A DNA stretch of 64,000 bases from Lachnobacterium bovis (GCF_900111325.1 NZ_FOGW01000012.1:1-64000); one strand, 5' to 3'. Shown: positions 8,474 to 16,976, counted from the stretch's first letter. A program made the numbers and translations. Notes: generated by a model from the sequence alone, not told the origin.

Positions 8474-9248
8474 AGTTTAAAACCTCCTCTACAATCTTTT
8501 CATAAGCTGCCGCTACCTTTCCTTTTCCGTCGTACTTATAAATACTGACCCCCTCCGCAGATGCTTCTGCAGCTCTTACAGATAGAGGAATCACATCATC
8601 AAAGATATGGATACTGCTTCCGTAATGTTCGTAAAGAACTTCCGTGATTTCCTTTGCATAGACAGTTCTATAATCCACCATAGTAATCAGAATTCCCATA
8701 ATATGAAGCTTCGGATTCATCTTACGTTTAACACGACTTATGGTCTTTAACAGCTGTTCTAATCCCTTAATGGGCAGGTATGCAGCCTGCACTGGAATAA
8801 TCACTTCATCCGCCGCCACAAGAGCATTTAAAGTCAACTGACCAAGGTTTGGAGAACAATCTACAAGGATATAATCGTAATCATCTCTAACAGATTCGAT
8901 ATACTCACGTAAAGTTGTCTCTGAACTCATAATCCCTACAAGAGATGTCTCTACTCCGGACAACTCGATATTTGCAGGCATAAGGTCGATGCCTTCCTCA
9001 TGATGAAGAATACCTGCCTTCAAATCATAATCATCTTCGTTCAGCACCCATTCCATGACATTCGCCAGGGTAATCTCAAGCTTATCCGGCTGAGGATATC
9101 CCAAAGCCTCAGTAAGTGATCCCTGCGGATCATTATCAATGACAAGTACTCTCTTTCCCTTATTTGCCAGTCCGATGCCAAGATTCACTACCGAAGTACT
9201 CTTGGCTACTCCCCCTTTTTGATTTGCACAAATAATAACTTTACTCAT
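8463..9248 (-). CDS. parA: ParA-family partition ATPase
   Basis: This 261-residue deviant-Walker ATPase starts MSKVIICANQKGGVAKST, with KGGVAKST (11-18) as the Walker A of ParA/Soj proteins. DNDPQGSLT and ILVDCSPNLG are the further switch and Walker B segments. It should drive segregation of the element together with ParB. A longer frame exists upstream, but only the ATG at 9248 has a good ribosome binding site (GGAGAG), and the conserved fold begins right there. The start overlaps the end of the preceding gene by 8 bp. Confidence 0.92.
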   Translation of the reverse strand: MSKVIICANQKGGVAKSTSVVNLGIGLANKGKRVLVIDNDPQGSLTEALGYPQPDKLEITLANVMEWVLNEDDYDLKAGILHHEEGIDLMPANIELSGVETSLVGIMSSETTLREYIESVRDDYDYILVDCSPNLGQLTLNALVAADEVIIPVQAAYLPIKGLEQLLKTISRVKRKMNPKLHIMGILITMVDYRTVYAKEITEVLYEHYGSSIHIFDDVIPLSVRAAEASAEGVSIYKYDGKGKVAAAYEKIVEEVLNYEQ

Positions 9249-9630
9249 CGCGATAAACTCTCCTTTCCAAAAACTTGTCTCTTCTGCTCTTTTTTCTCGA
9301 TTTATCCTCGTTATCCTTAAATGCCTGAAGGATTTCCAACATGGTATTGACTGGAGTAAACAGCTCCTCGTCAATTTCCGATGCCTCATTTATTCTTTCT
9401 AACTCCGAAATGATGATATAAAGCTCTTTTCGAAAGTTCACAAGCATCTGAGGATTTCCTTTTGCAGTCACCTTATTGTGAAGAACCGCATCTAATACAT
9501 AGTCCTGCTTGGTTAGATATCCCATAAGCTTCCAACGTTTATCGAGTTCTTTTCTTTCTTCCGGGGAACATCTGTAAGCAATCGTCTCACTACGATACCT
9601 GCCTTTTGAATCAAGATTCTTCGCTGACAT
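9241..9630 (-). CDS. Small mobilisation (MobC/relaxosome)-like protein
   Basis: The protein is 129 residues. It begins basic, then has a ribbon-helix-helix-like segment (RSETIAYRCSPEERKELDKR, about 13-32) followed by helices (LTKQDYVLDAVL, LVNFRKELYIIISELERI), a pattern seen in MobC-type accessory proteins that sit at the origin of transfer. The C-terminus is strongly basic. GAAGGAGGG before the ATG at 9630 decides the start. It overlaps both integrase and parA by a few bases, so the genes form one tight operon. No relaxase gene is visible in the window. The MobC-like reading is by general pattern. Confidence 0.6.
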   Translation of the reverse strand: MSAKNLDSKGRYRSETIAYRCSPEERKELDKRWKLMGYLTKQDYVLDAVLHNKVTAKGNPQMLVNFRKELYIIISELERINEASEIDEELFTPVNTMLEILQAFKDNEDKSRKKSRRDKFLERRVYRDE

Positions 9631-10708
9631 CGAATCCCTCCTTCCACTCTTCATCAAGAGCCTCTGCCATATCATCCTGAATAGATGGCATCATATGGGC
9701 ATAACGATATGTAATCTCTGCACTTTCATGACCCACTCTATTTCCGATAGCCACAGCCGAAAATCCCATATCTATAAGAAGTGATACATGGCTATGTCTG
9801 AGATCATGGATACGAATCCTCTTTACTCCACTTGCCTTAACGCCTCTGTCCATTTCATGATGCAAATATGATTTTGAAAGTACAAAGATTCTGTCTGAAG
9901 GCTCAATACCATAAATGCTATTGATGAAATCCTGCATCTCCATGGCAACCATTTCAGGCATCTTAATAACCCTGACACTCTTCTTAGTCTTTGGCTTCGT
10001 TATTACATCCTCGCCCTTAATTCTCTGATATGACTTTGTAATAGAAACGTTATTTCTATCAAAGTCAAAATCAGCCGGAGTAAGTGCTAAGAGTTCTCCC
10101 ATACGGAGACCACACCAATAAAGCATTTCAAATGCCATATATGAGTATGTCTTGTTTGCCATAGTGGGAATAAATCTCATGTACTCCTCTTTGGTCCAAA
10201 ACAACATTTCATCTGCATTATGCTGTCCTAGTGGTCCTGCGATCACTGCTGGATTCTTTGGTAGCTCATAATACTTAACAGCATGGTTGAAAATAGCTGA
10301 TAGCTCTGCCTGCATCTTTCTAAGATAGGTCCCCTTAAAGCTATTTCCATCTTTCGATTCCATCTTCCGCATCTCGTTCTGCCAAGCAAGAACGTCTCGC
10401 GGAGTGATATCTCTCATCACAAGATCTTTAAAATATGGAAGAATCTTTTTTTCAATCACCCAGACTTTTGACTGCCAAGTATTTTCCCTTACCTTAGGCT
10501 TTACATCCGCTTCATAACGTCTGTAAAAATCTCCGAAGGTCATGTCTAAGCTACTGGCTTTTTCCAATTTGAAGTGTCGCTCCCAATCTTGAGCTTCCTT
10601 TTTGGTCTCAAAGCCACGCTTCATCTTCTTGACTTTTTTTCCTGTCCAATCGGTGTAATAGAACTGGCAGTTCCACTTGCCTGTCTTTTTATCCCTATTC
10701 GCCGGCAT
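9611..10708 (-). CDS. int: Tyrosine recombinase (site-specific integrase)
   Basis: The 365-residue integrase has an N-terminal arm-binding domain (GKWNCQFYYTDWTGKKVKKM), a SAM-like core-binding domain (about 57-165) and a catalytic domain. Catalytic residues are R202 (WCGLRMGELL), H301 and R304 (HDLRHSHVSLL), H327 (VGHESAEITY) and nucleophile Y336. It should integrate and excise the island at guaA. GGAGG precedes the ATG by six bases. It overlaps the small HTH gene at its 5' end by 14 bp. The catalytic set is complete, so activity is plausible. Confidence 0.95.
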   Translation of the reverse strand: MPANRDKKTGKWNCQFYYTDWTGKKVKKMKRGFETKKEAQDWERHFKLEKASSLDMTFGDFYRRYEADVKPKVRENTWQSKVWVIEKKILPYFKDLVMRDITPRDVLAWQNEMRKMESKDGNSFKGTYLRKMQAELSAIFNHAVKYYELPKNPAVIAGPLGQHNADEMLFWTKEEYMRFIPTMANKTYSYMAFEMLYWCGLRMGELLALTPADFDFDRNNVSITKSYQRIKGEDVITKPKTKKSVRVIKMPEMVAMEMQDFINSIYGIEPSDRIFVLSKSYLHHEMDRGVKASGVKRIRIHDLRHSHVSLLIDMGFSAVAIGNRVGHESAEITYRYAHMMPSIQDDMAEALDEEWKEGFDVSEES

Positions 10709-10916
10709 GTTGTACCTCCTTTACTTTTGTTTCATTTTCTACTCCATAGAAACGCTCTTCGAAATATTTTCTGCTGACTCTTCCCGGGATAACCATGTAT
10801 CCTTTATCAGCAAGCTCCTTATTCAAATCGCGAACTATTCCATAAGACTTAGATTCAGAAACACCGAGTACTTCGCCGATTTCTTTTACTGTGATAAATG
10901 TTCTGCATTCAAACAT
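10695..10916 (-). CDS. Small HTH DNA-binding protein, excisionase-like
   Basis: The protein is 73 residues. Residues about 5-40 (CRTFITVKEIGEVLGVSESK and following) form a MerR/excisionase-type winged helix-turn-helix. It lies directly upstream of the integrase and overlaps it by 14 bp, the usual place for a recombination directionality factor or a repressor of the element. GGAGG stands eight bases before the ATG at 10916; the GTG three codons earlier would be too close. Which of the two roles applies cannot be told from the sequence. Confidence 0.75.
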   Translation of the reverse strand: MFECRTFITVKEIGEVLGVSESKSYGIVRDLNKELADKGYMVIPGRVSRKYFEERFYGVENETKVKEVQHAGE

Positions 10917-11071
10917 ATCTTCCACCTCCGATTACGAATTTTTTCTTTCGTATTACATTTGGGGTGGCTTTTTGCTCATTACTAAATCTCAGCAAAAATT
11001 TTTTATTTTTTTGAAATCTGTGGAAAATAAAAGATAAGAAACAGAATTGGACTCTTTAATTGGAGTTATTT

Positions 11072-11114
11072 CGCTTCTGCTTCTTTCAGAAAAAATAGAA
11101 GCATATTAGAAGCG
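11072..11114. repeat. Nested inverted repeats beside the integration end
   Basis: CGCTTCT-GCTTCT (11072-11084) is mirrored by AGAAGC (11097-11102) and AGAAGCG (11108-11114), so four short copies of one motif lie as two inverted pairs. Placed between the integrase genes and the guaA end, these fit arm-type integrase or excisionase binding sites. Confidence 0.5.
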
Positions 11115-11120
11115 ATGACC

Positions 11121-11165
11121 AAAAAAAGACCTGAAACCGTGTTATTTCACACGGCCTCAGGCCTT
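11121..11165 (-). terminator. Terminator downstream of guaA
   Basis: The minus strand reads CCTGA-GG-CCGTGT, loop, ACACGG-TT-TCAGG, then a run of seven T. It ends the guaA transcript before it enters the island. It lies on the island side of the supposed att site or just at it. Confidence 0.75.
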
Positions 11166-11209
11166 GAAAATACTGGATTTGTGAAGTTAACCTCTAAACC
11201 ACTTACAGG

Positions 11210-12787
11210 TCACTCCATCTCTATTGTTCCTGGTGGCTTACTTGTTAAATCGTAGAATACACGATTTATACCTTTTACTTCGTTTATAATTCTGCTCATT
11301 ACTGTCTGTAATACCTCAAATGGGATTTCAGCAGCTTCAGCTGTCATAAAGTCAATTGTTTTTACTGCACGAAGTGCAACTGCATAATCGTATGTTCTTT
11401 CATCCCCCATAACACCTACTGAACGCATATTTGTAAGTGCTGCGAAGTATTGATCTGGTTTCCATGAAGGATTTTCATTGTTGTGCTGTGCTTTCCATTC
11501 TTTAGCAGCTTTATCAACTTCTTCACGATATATTGCATCTGCATCTTGTACAATTTGAACTTTTTTAGCATTTACTTCACCGATGATTCTAATTCCTAAT
11601 CCAGGACCTGGGAATGGCTGACGATATACTAAATCTTCAGGAATTCCAAGCTCTAAACCAGCTTTTCTAACCTCATCTTTAAATAAATCTCTAAGTGGTT
11701 CAATAATCTCTTTGAAATCTACGAAATCAGGAAGTCCGCCTACATTATGGTGTGATTTAATTACGGCTGATTCTCCACCTAAACCTGATTCAACAACATC
11801 TGGGTAAATTGTTCCTTGCGCTAGGAAATCAACTGCACCGATTTTTTTAGCTTCTTCTTCAAATATTCTAATGAACTCTTCACCGATAATCTTTCTCTTC
11901 TTCTCTGGTTCTTCTACACCTTTTAACTTAGCATAATAACGATCAGCTGCATTTACTCTAATAAAGTTCAAATCGAAGTTACCATTTTCTCCAAAAACAG
12001 ACTCAACCTGATCCCCTTCATCTTTTCTAAGTAAACCATGATCAACGAATACACATGTTAACTGTTTACCAATAGCTCTTGAAAGTAAACCTGCTGCTAC
12101 TGATGAATCAACACCACCTGATAACGCTAAAAGAACTTTTCCGTCTCCAACTTTTTCTTTAATCTCTTCAATAGTTCTTTCTACGAAAGAATCCATTTTC
12201 CATGTTCCTTCGCAACCACAAATTCCCTTAACGAAGTTTTCAAGCATCTTAGTTCCTTCTACTGTATGTAAAACCTCTGGATGGAATTGGATAGCATATA
12301 AATTTTTATCTGCATTTTCTGCTGCTGCAACAGGGCAATCTGCAGTATGTGCGATAATCTTAAACTCTGGTGCTACATTAGAAATATAGTCAAAATGACT
12401 CATCCAACAAATTGTTTTCTCTGATACATTTGCAAATAATTTGGAAGTATTATCAACAAATACTTCTGTTTTTCCATATTCACGTACTGGTGCTTTTTCT
12501 ACTTTTCCGCCTAAAACGTGCTGCATAAGCTGTGCACCATAGCATAATCCAAGTACTGGTATACCTAATTCAAATAATTCTTTTGAACAAGTTGCAGAAT
12601 TTTCTAAATAGCAACTATCTGGTCCACCTGTCAAAATAATACCTTTGGGATTCATTTCTTTAATCTTTTGAATATCTGTCTTATAAGAATATATTTCACA
12701 ATAGACATTACACTCTCTAACACGGCGTGCCACTAATTGATTGTATTGGCCACCAAAATCAATAACGATAACTTTTTCCTGATTCAT
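11210..12787 (-). CDS. guaA: GMP synthase (glutamine-hydrolysing)
   Basis: This 525-residue enzyme amidates XMP to GMP in the cytoplasm. The N-terminal glutaminase has Cys82 (LGLCYGAQLM) with H169 and E171 (FHPEV). The ATP-pyrophosphatase domain has SGGVDS (223-228), and the C-terminal dimerisation domain ends SKPPGTIEME. That end differs from the usual TIEWE, in line with an island inserted at the 3' end. AAGGAAGG precedes the ATG. Its own promoter lies at 12828-12856 within an inverted repeat. No purine riboswitch is apparent in the leader of about 35 nt. Confidence 0.98.
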   Translation of the reverse strand: MNQEKVIVIDFGGQYNQLVARRVRECNVYCEIYSYKTDIQKIKEMNPKGIILTGGPDSCYLENSATCSKELFELGIPVLGLCYGAQLMQHVLGGKVEKAPVREYGKTEVFVDNTSKLFANVSEKTICWMSHFDYISNVAPEFKIIAHTADCPVAAAENADKNLYAIQFHPEVLHTVEGTKMLENFVKGICGCEGTWKMDSFVERTIEEIKEKVGDGKVLLALSGGVDSSVAAGLLSRAIGKQLTCVFVDHGLLRKDEGDQVESVFGENGNFDLNFIRVNAADRYYAKLKGVEEPEKKRKIIGEEFIRIFEEEAKKIGAVDFLAQGTIYPDVVESGLGGESAVIKSHHNVGGLPDFVDFKEIIEPLRDLFKDEVRKAGLELGIPEDLVYRQPFPGPGLGIRIIGEVNAKKVQIVQDADAIYREEVDKAAKEWKAQHNNENPSWKPDQYFAALTNMRSVGVMGDERTYDYAVALRAVKTIDFMTAEAAEIPFEVLQTVMSRIINEVKGINRVFYDLTSKPPGTIEME

Positions 12788-12827
12788 TATTAGATTTCCT
12801 TCCTTCTATGTCTTTATCATTGAAACC

Positions 12828-12858
12828 ATTATACTTGTCAAAAGCGTGTCTGACAAGT
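12828..12858 (-). promoter_or_regulatory. guaA promoter overlapped by an 8-bp inverted repeat
   Basis: On the minus strand TTGTCA (-35) and TATAAT (-10) are 17 bp apart. ACTTGTCA (12833-12840) and TGACAAGT (12851-12858) form a perfect inverted repeat with a 10-bp spacer that covers the -35 box and touches the -10, as an operator would. The rest of the 12788-13087 gap is AT-rich and shows nothing further I can name. Confidence 0.7.
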
Positions 12859-13087
12859 TAATTTCTGACTTTTTTCTTGTTTTTTCATAATTCAATAAAA
12901 AACCTTCCTAAAACGAATTTCAAATTAGTCACTTCTCCAATATAATTTATTTTTTTTTATTTTTCTATTTACATATATTTTTTCCTAGATTACAATTATT
13001 CTTAGACGGTTTTATATATAAATATAACTGAATATATATATGTATTTCATTTAATTTAATATAATAAAAAGGATAGAGGAATAAACT

Positions 13088-13909
13088 ATGAACACTACAA
13101 TTAACTTATCTAACACATCTTATGAAAAGACTTTAACTTATACAAATCACGTTTCTTTTCATATTAAAGAGGTTACTATTACTAACACATATAATAATGA
13201 AAAAATTTATGCTAAAATTTATATCCCAGACATCGATGGTAAGAAACTACCAGCTATAGTACTTAGTCATGGCTATAATGGTTGCGGCGATGATTTTGAA
13301 ACAGAATGTACTTATTTTGCACAACATGGATATGTTGCCGTAGCATATGATTTTTGTGGCGGTTCAACCAAAAGCCGTAGTAGCATGCCAACCACTAAGA
13401 TGACTATTTTTACAGAGAAATCTGATTTAATCTCTGTATTTAATTTCGTCAAAAATTTAGATTATACTGATAATTCAAAAATATTTTTATTAGGCGGTAG
13501 CCAAGGCGGTTTTGTTACTGCTCTTGCAGCTGAAGAATTAAGTAACCAAGTTTCTGGTATGATTTTATATTATCCTGCTTTTTGTATTCCAGATGATTGG
13601 AGACAAAACTTAAAGGAATTTAAGCAACTACCACACGAACTTGATTTTTGGAATATGAAATTGGGACAAGATTATTTTGAAAGTGTTCTTAAGATTAATA
13701 CCTTTGATGAAATTGGTTCTTTCCCAAACAATGTACTTATACTTCACGGAAATCGAGATGCTATTGTTCCTTTAAAGTATTCAAATAAGGCTATAAATTT
13801 ATATTCTAAAGCACATTTATACGTTATAGAAGATGAAGAACATGGTTTTTCGCCTAAAGGAGTCGATTTTGCCAAAAAAACGGTTATAAATTTTACAAAT
13901 AAAATATAA
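13088..13909 (+). CDS. Alpha/beta hydrolase (serine esterase/peptidase type)
   Basis: This 273-residue cytosolic protein has the alpha/beta hydrolase fold. The oxyanion turn is LSHGYNG (59-65), the nucleophile Ser138 lies in LLGGSQGGFV, Asp224 in HGNRDAIVP and His252 in EEHGFS. It resembles acyl esterases and S9-like hydrolases that act on small esters. The substrate is unknown. There is no signal peptide. AGGATAGAGGA stands before the ATG. The GH25 lysozyme gene follows 17 bp later, so the two are likely cotranscribed, away from guaA. Confidence 0.85.
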   Translation: MNTTINLSNTSYEKTLTYTNHVSFHIKEVTITNTYNNEKIYAKIYIPDIDGKKLPAIVLSHGYNGCGDDFETECTYFAQHGYVAVAYDFCGGSTKSRSSMPTTKMTIFTEKSDLISVFNFVKNLDYTDNSKIFLLGGSQGGFVTALAAEELSNQVSGMILYYPAFCIPDDWRQNLKEFKQLPHELDFWNMKLGQDYFESVLKINTFDEIGSFPNNVLILHGNRDAIVPLKYSNKAINLYSKAHLYVIEDEEHGFSPKGVDFAKKTVINFTNKI

Positions 13910-13926
13910 AAAGAAAAGGATTTTAT

Positions 13927-14661
13927 ATGAAAAAAAGAAGACGATATTTTACTCTCTTTAATTTTATAATATTTTGTTTTATTATTTTTTCTTTAAAAAT
14001 TGGAATCATGATTAAGCAAAAGAAATTGAATAATTATTTTTTATCTAATAATTATATTAAAGGTGTTGATTTATCACATTACCAAGGCGATGTGGATATG
14101 AGCATCTTAAAAAAGCAAGGTGTTGAATTTGTCTACGCTAAAGCAACTGAAGGTAGTTCAAGTGTAGACTCTAAATACTTTGTTAATTATGCAAATTCCA
14201 AAAAAAATAAAATCTATACCGGTGCTTATCATTTTTTTTCTTTTGAAAGCGATGGTGAAACTCAAGCCAAACATTATATAGAAGTGGTCGGTAATCTAAA
14301 GGGAGACTTAATCCCAGTTGTCGATGTTGAGTATTATCGTAACAAAACAGTTGATAAAAAGAAATTACATGAGGAATTAAATAAATTTTTAAATACCATT
14401 GAAAAACATTATGGTGTAAAAGCAATGATATATACTACTCCGCGATTTTATTATTCTTATATTAAAGGTTATTTTTCTTCAAATCCACTATGGATTAGAA
14501 GTGTAAATATTCCTGCTCACATAATCACTATTAACAAGTGGACAATGTGGCAATATTCCGACAACGAAATTTTGTCTGGTTACAATGGAAACGAAAAATA
14601 CATCGATAAAAACATTTTTAAAGGAAATAAAGAACAATTGGAACACTATATCATACATTAA
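13927..14661 (+). CDS. Membrane-anchored GH25 lysozyme (muramidase)
   Basis: The protein is 244 residues. One N-terminal membrane segment (about 9-28) anchors or exports it. The GH25 domain starts at GVDLSHYQGDVD (46-57) and shows the catalytic Asp133-x-Glu135 pair (PVVDVEYY), FVYAKATEG and WTMWQYSDN. It should cleave the beta-1,4 bond between N-acetylmuramic acid and N-acetylglucosamine in peptidoglycan. The domain is full length. AAGGA precedes the ATG. A terminator follows directly. It forms a two-gene unit with the hydrolase before it. Confidence 0.92.
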   Translation: MKKRRRYFTLFNFIIFCFIIFSLKIGIMIKQKKLNNYFLSNNYIKGVDLSHYQGDVDMSILKKQGVEFVYAKATEGSSSVDSKYFVNYANSKKNKIYTGAYHFFSFESDGETQAKHYIEVVGNLKGDLIPVVDVEYYRNKTVDKKKLHEELNKFLNTIEKHYGVKAMIYTTPRFYYSYIKGYFSSNPLWIRSVNIPAHIITINKWTMWQYSDNEILSGYNGNEKYIDKNIFKGNKEQLEHYIIH

Positions 14662-14677
14662 TCTTTATATTTTTATG

Positions 14678-14719
14678 CCCAATAAGTTATATTTTTTTAT
14701 AATTTATTGGGTTTTTTTT
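14678..14719 (+). terminator. Terminator after the GH25 gene
   Basis: CCCAATAA pairs with TTATTGGG across an AT-rich loop and is followed by eight T. Confidence 0.8.
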
Positions 14720-14779
14720 ATTTAATTTTTGGCCGATAGTAAGAACATGATAAGTTATTTTTTCCTAAGGAGGATTTTT

Positions 14780-16723
14780 ATGATAAATTGGTTAAGCAAT
14801 TATAATTATGATTATGCAATAGCCGCTATACCTGTACACGCGCTATTTTTAGCATTTTATTTTTCTCACAAAAATTTACCAATCCGTAAGAATAAATCTT
14901 TTTTACTTGTACTATGGACAACTTTAATTATGAATATTTCAGATATAATGAGTTGTGAAATGGTAGCTATTCACAGTCGTTTACCTATAGCTTCATTATA
15001 TATTATTAATATAATATACTTTTCTACCTTTTTCATTCGAAATTGGTCTTTATATGATTACACTATTGAAGATGCAAAAGTATATAAATTTATTCCTTAT
15101 CCTATTTTGTATGCCATGGCTATTCCTATGCTTATTGCAATCATAATTACAGTAACATCTCCAATTACACACTGGCTATTTTACATTGACTCTACTGGAT
15201 ACCATAATTCTATCATGTATCCTCTTTTGTATATATCATCTAGTTTTTATCGCATAATTTCACTCATTTGTGTTTTTATTTCCATAAAACATATATCACC
15301 TAGAACTTCTATATCTCTAATAGCTATGAACTTTATTTTGCTAATTGGATTATTTATAAGACGCGCTTACCCTAATGTGTTAGTTATGAGTTTCTTTAGC
15401 GTAATAGCTATAATGATAATATATTTATCTTCATTGAACCCGGATTTATATCGTGTTCGAAGAGTAGATTTGTTTTCTGATGAGGCTTTTGAAAAAATAA
15501 TACCAGATTTAATACGCCGCAAAATTCCTTTTGAGTGTCTTTGTATTTGTATCCAAAACTTTGCTACTTTAAACACTCTTTATAATCCACAAAATTTAAA
15601 ATATATTTTAAGTATCGTTGGAAAGTGGCTAATAAAAAAATATCCTCATTGCACAATTTTTTATTTTGGAAATGGACAGTTAGTTTTACTTAACACACGA
15701 CAAACATTATCTTTAGAAGAAGAAATTTCTACTATTTCCGAAAAATTCACTAACACTTGGAAATACAAAAATTATGAAGTTTCATTTCCTATAACTTATG
15801 CCTTTTTACCAAAAACTTTAAAAGTTGATTCTTTCTATTCAACTTATGAATGTTTACAGCTTGGTATGACAGAATGTTCACTATCTTTTAAACGTGTAAA
15901 TACTGTTTTATATATTGATGAATCATACTTAGAACGTGTACATCGTACCGAAGAAGTCGCTAGAGCAATTGGTAAAGCCATCAAAAATCGTACTTTAATG
16001 ATTTATCTTCAACCACTTTATTCAGCTACTCAACGACGCATTACAGCCGCTGAGGCTCTTGCACGATTGTATGATGAAGAGTTAGGATTTATACCACCAA
16101 ATGAATTTATTTCCATTGCAGAAAATAATGGACAGATTATTGAACTTGGACGACAGATTTTTGATGAGACTTGTAAATTTATAAACGAACATGATTTAGA
16201 TTCTTTGGGAATTGATTTTATAAATGTTAACCTTTCTCCTACTCAGTGTATGAATGAAAATTTAGCAGATGAATTACTAGAAACCATATATAAATACAAT
16301 ATTCCAACTAATAGAATTAACCTTGAAATTACAGAATCTTCCATTGAAGATCTTAGTATCATACGTTATCAAATGGATCGACTTTCTAATGTTGGTCTCC
16401 GTTTTTCAATGGATGATTTTGGTTCAGGTACTTCAAATGTTGCAAGATTGGTTGAATTACCATTCACTATCGTGAAATTAGATATGTCACTTGTTTGGTC
16501 ATATTTTAGAGGAACAAGTAAAATTTTGAAATCACAAATCGAAATGTTTTTGAATGAACAAATGAAAATAGTTGCAGAGGGAGTTGAAGATGAGCACATG
16601 GCTAATGAACTAGCAGCTCTTGGTTGTGAGTATGAACAAGGTTTTTATTATTCAAAACCTTTACCTATTGATGAATTTATAAAATTAATTGAAGATAATT
16701 CTTATGCACAGCCATCCTTATAA
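14780..16723 (+). CDS. Membrane protein with degenerate GGDEF and EAL phosphodiesterase domain
   Basis: The start at 14780 is set by TAAGGAGG; an upstream in-frame ATG at 14729 lacks a site. The 647 residues hold a sensory part with about seven membrane segments (1-225), a GGDEF-like domain whose signature is lost (FYFGNGQLVLL in its place), and an EAL domain from about 400. EAL residues are intact: EALARL (about 425), NVNLSPTQ, LEITES, MDDFGSG (about 545), KLDMS and VAEGVE. It should hydrolyse cyclic di-GMP, with the dead GGDEF domain possibly binding GTP or dimerising. No c-di-GMP riboswitch was seen nearby. Confidence 0.92.
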   Translation: MINWLSNYNYDYAIAAIPVHALFLAFYFSHKNLPIRKNKSFLLVLWTTLIMNISDIMSCEMVAIHSRLPIASLYIINIIYFSTFFIRNWSLYDYTIEDAKVYKFIPYPILYAMAIPMLIAIIITVTSPITHWLFYIDSTGYHNSIMYPLLYISSSFYRIISLICVFISIKHISPRTSISLIAMNFILLIGLFIRRAYPNVLVMSFFSVIAIMIIYLSSLNPDLYRVRRVDLFSDEAFEKIIPDLIRRKIPFECLCICIQNFATLNTLYNPQNLKYILSIVGKWLIKKYPHCTIFYFGNGQLVLLNTRQTLSLEEEISTISEKFTNTWKYKNYEVSFPITYAFLPKTLKVDSFYSTYECLQLGMTECSLSFKRVNTVLYIDESYLERVHRTEEVARAIGKAIKNRTLMIYLQPLYSATQRRITAAEALARLYDEELGFIPPNEFISIAENNGQIIELGRQIFDETCKFINEHDLDSLGIDFINVNLSPTQCMNENLADELLETIYKYNIPTNRINLEITESSIEDLSIIRYQMDRLSNVGLRFSMDDFGSGTSNVARLVELPFTIVKLDMSLVWSYFRGTSKILKSQIEMFLNEQMKIVAEGVEDEHMANELAALGCEYEQGFYYSKPLPIDEFIKLIEDNSYAQPSL

Positions 16724-16797
16724 TAGACCTCTTAATTTAATAAATAAATCTTGTTTTTGCAGAAAAAATGACAGTAGACACACTTACATTTTTACTA

Positions 16798-16875
16798 ACT
16801 AGGCGTTTGCGAAACGCCACAGGCCTCATAAATACGACATTTATAATTAACTAAAAAGAATAACCCCTCTCTGGA
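16798..16875. repeat. 77-bp dispersed repeat, copy 1 (downstream of the GH127 gene)
   Basis: This copy matches 18946-19021 at roughly four positions in five. Both carry the hairpin GGCGTTT/AAACGCC and end in AAAGAATA-CCCC. Each copy lies just downstream of a gene of the arabinose operon (GH127 and the kinase). Confidence 0.75.
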
Positions 16876-16976
16876 TATATGAGGTGACCCCAAAAAGTTA
16901 AACTTTTTGGGGTCGGTTCAATACGGTATGATAAAGATGTCAAATCATCATACTCATTCCTGAAAGGGGTTATTCT
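16857..16976 (-). other. 120-bp multi-hairpin element over the end of the GH127 gene
   Basis: A 12-bp inverted repeat (AGAATAACCCCT 16857-16868, AGGGGTTATTCT 16965-16976) encloses a perfect 14-bp palindrome (GACCCCAAAAAGTT 16886-16899 with 16901-16914) and a 7-bp hairpin (GTATGAT/ATCATAC). On the minus strand the outer stem runs into five T, so the whole can fold as a three-way junction ending in a terminator. One outer arm covers the GH127 stop codon. Confidence 0.65.

Larger units (their letters stand above)
1..11209. mobile_element. Integrated mobile island abutting the 3' end of guaA (left end not seen)
   Basis: The stretch combines a tyrosine integrase, a small HTH protein in excisionase position, a RepA_N-type initiator, ParA/ParB and a mobilisation-like protein with a restriction-modification operon. 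All genes lie on the minus strand and the integrase end faces guaA. The 3' end of guaA is a known integration target for islands in several bacterial groups. Here the usual GuaA C-terminal residues TIEWE read TIEME, as expected if the gene end was rebuilt at an att site. By eye the 6.1-10.9 kb half is clearly richer in GC than both the restriction half and the chromosome beyond guaA. I found no second att copy, so the left boundary may lie before base 1. No conjugation genes are visible. Confidence 0.75.

Noticed and set aside
9249..9389. N-terminal extension of ParA
   Set aside because: The conserved fold starts at MSKVIICANQKGG, which has its own ribosome binding site; the extension is the overlapping gene read in another frame.
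12788..13087. Purine riboswitch upstream of guaA
   Set aside because: The leader is about 35 nt after a near-consensus promoter, too short for an aptamer; none of the conserved core is visible.
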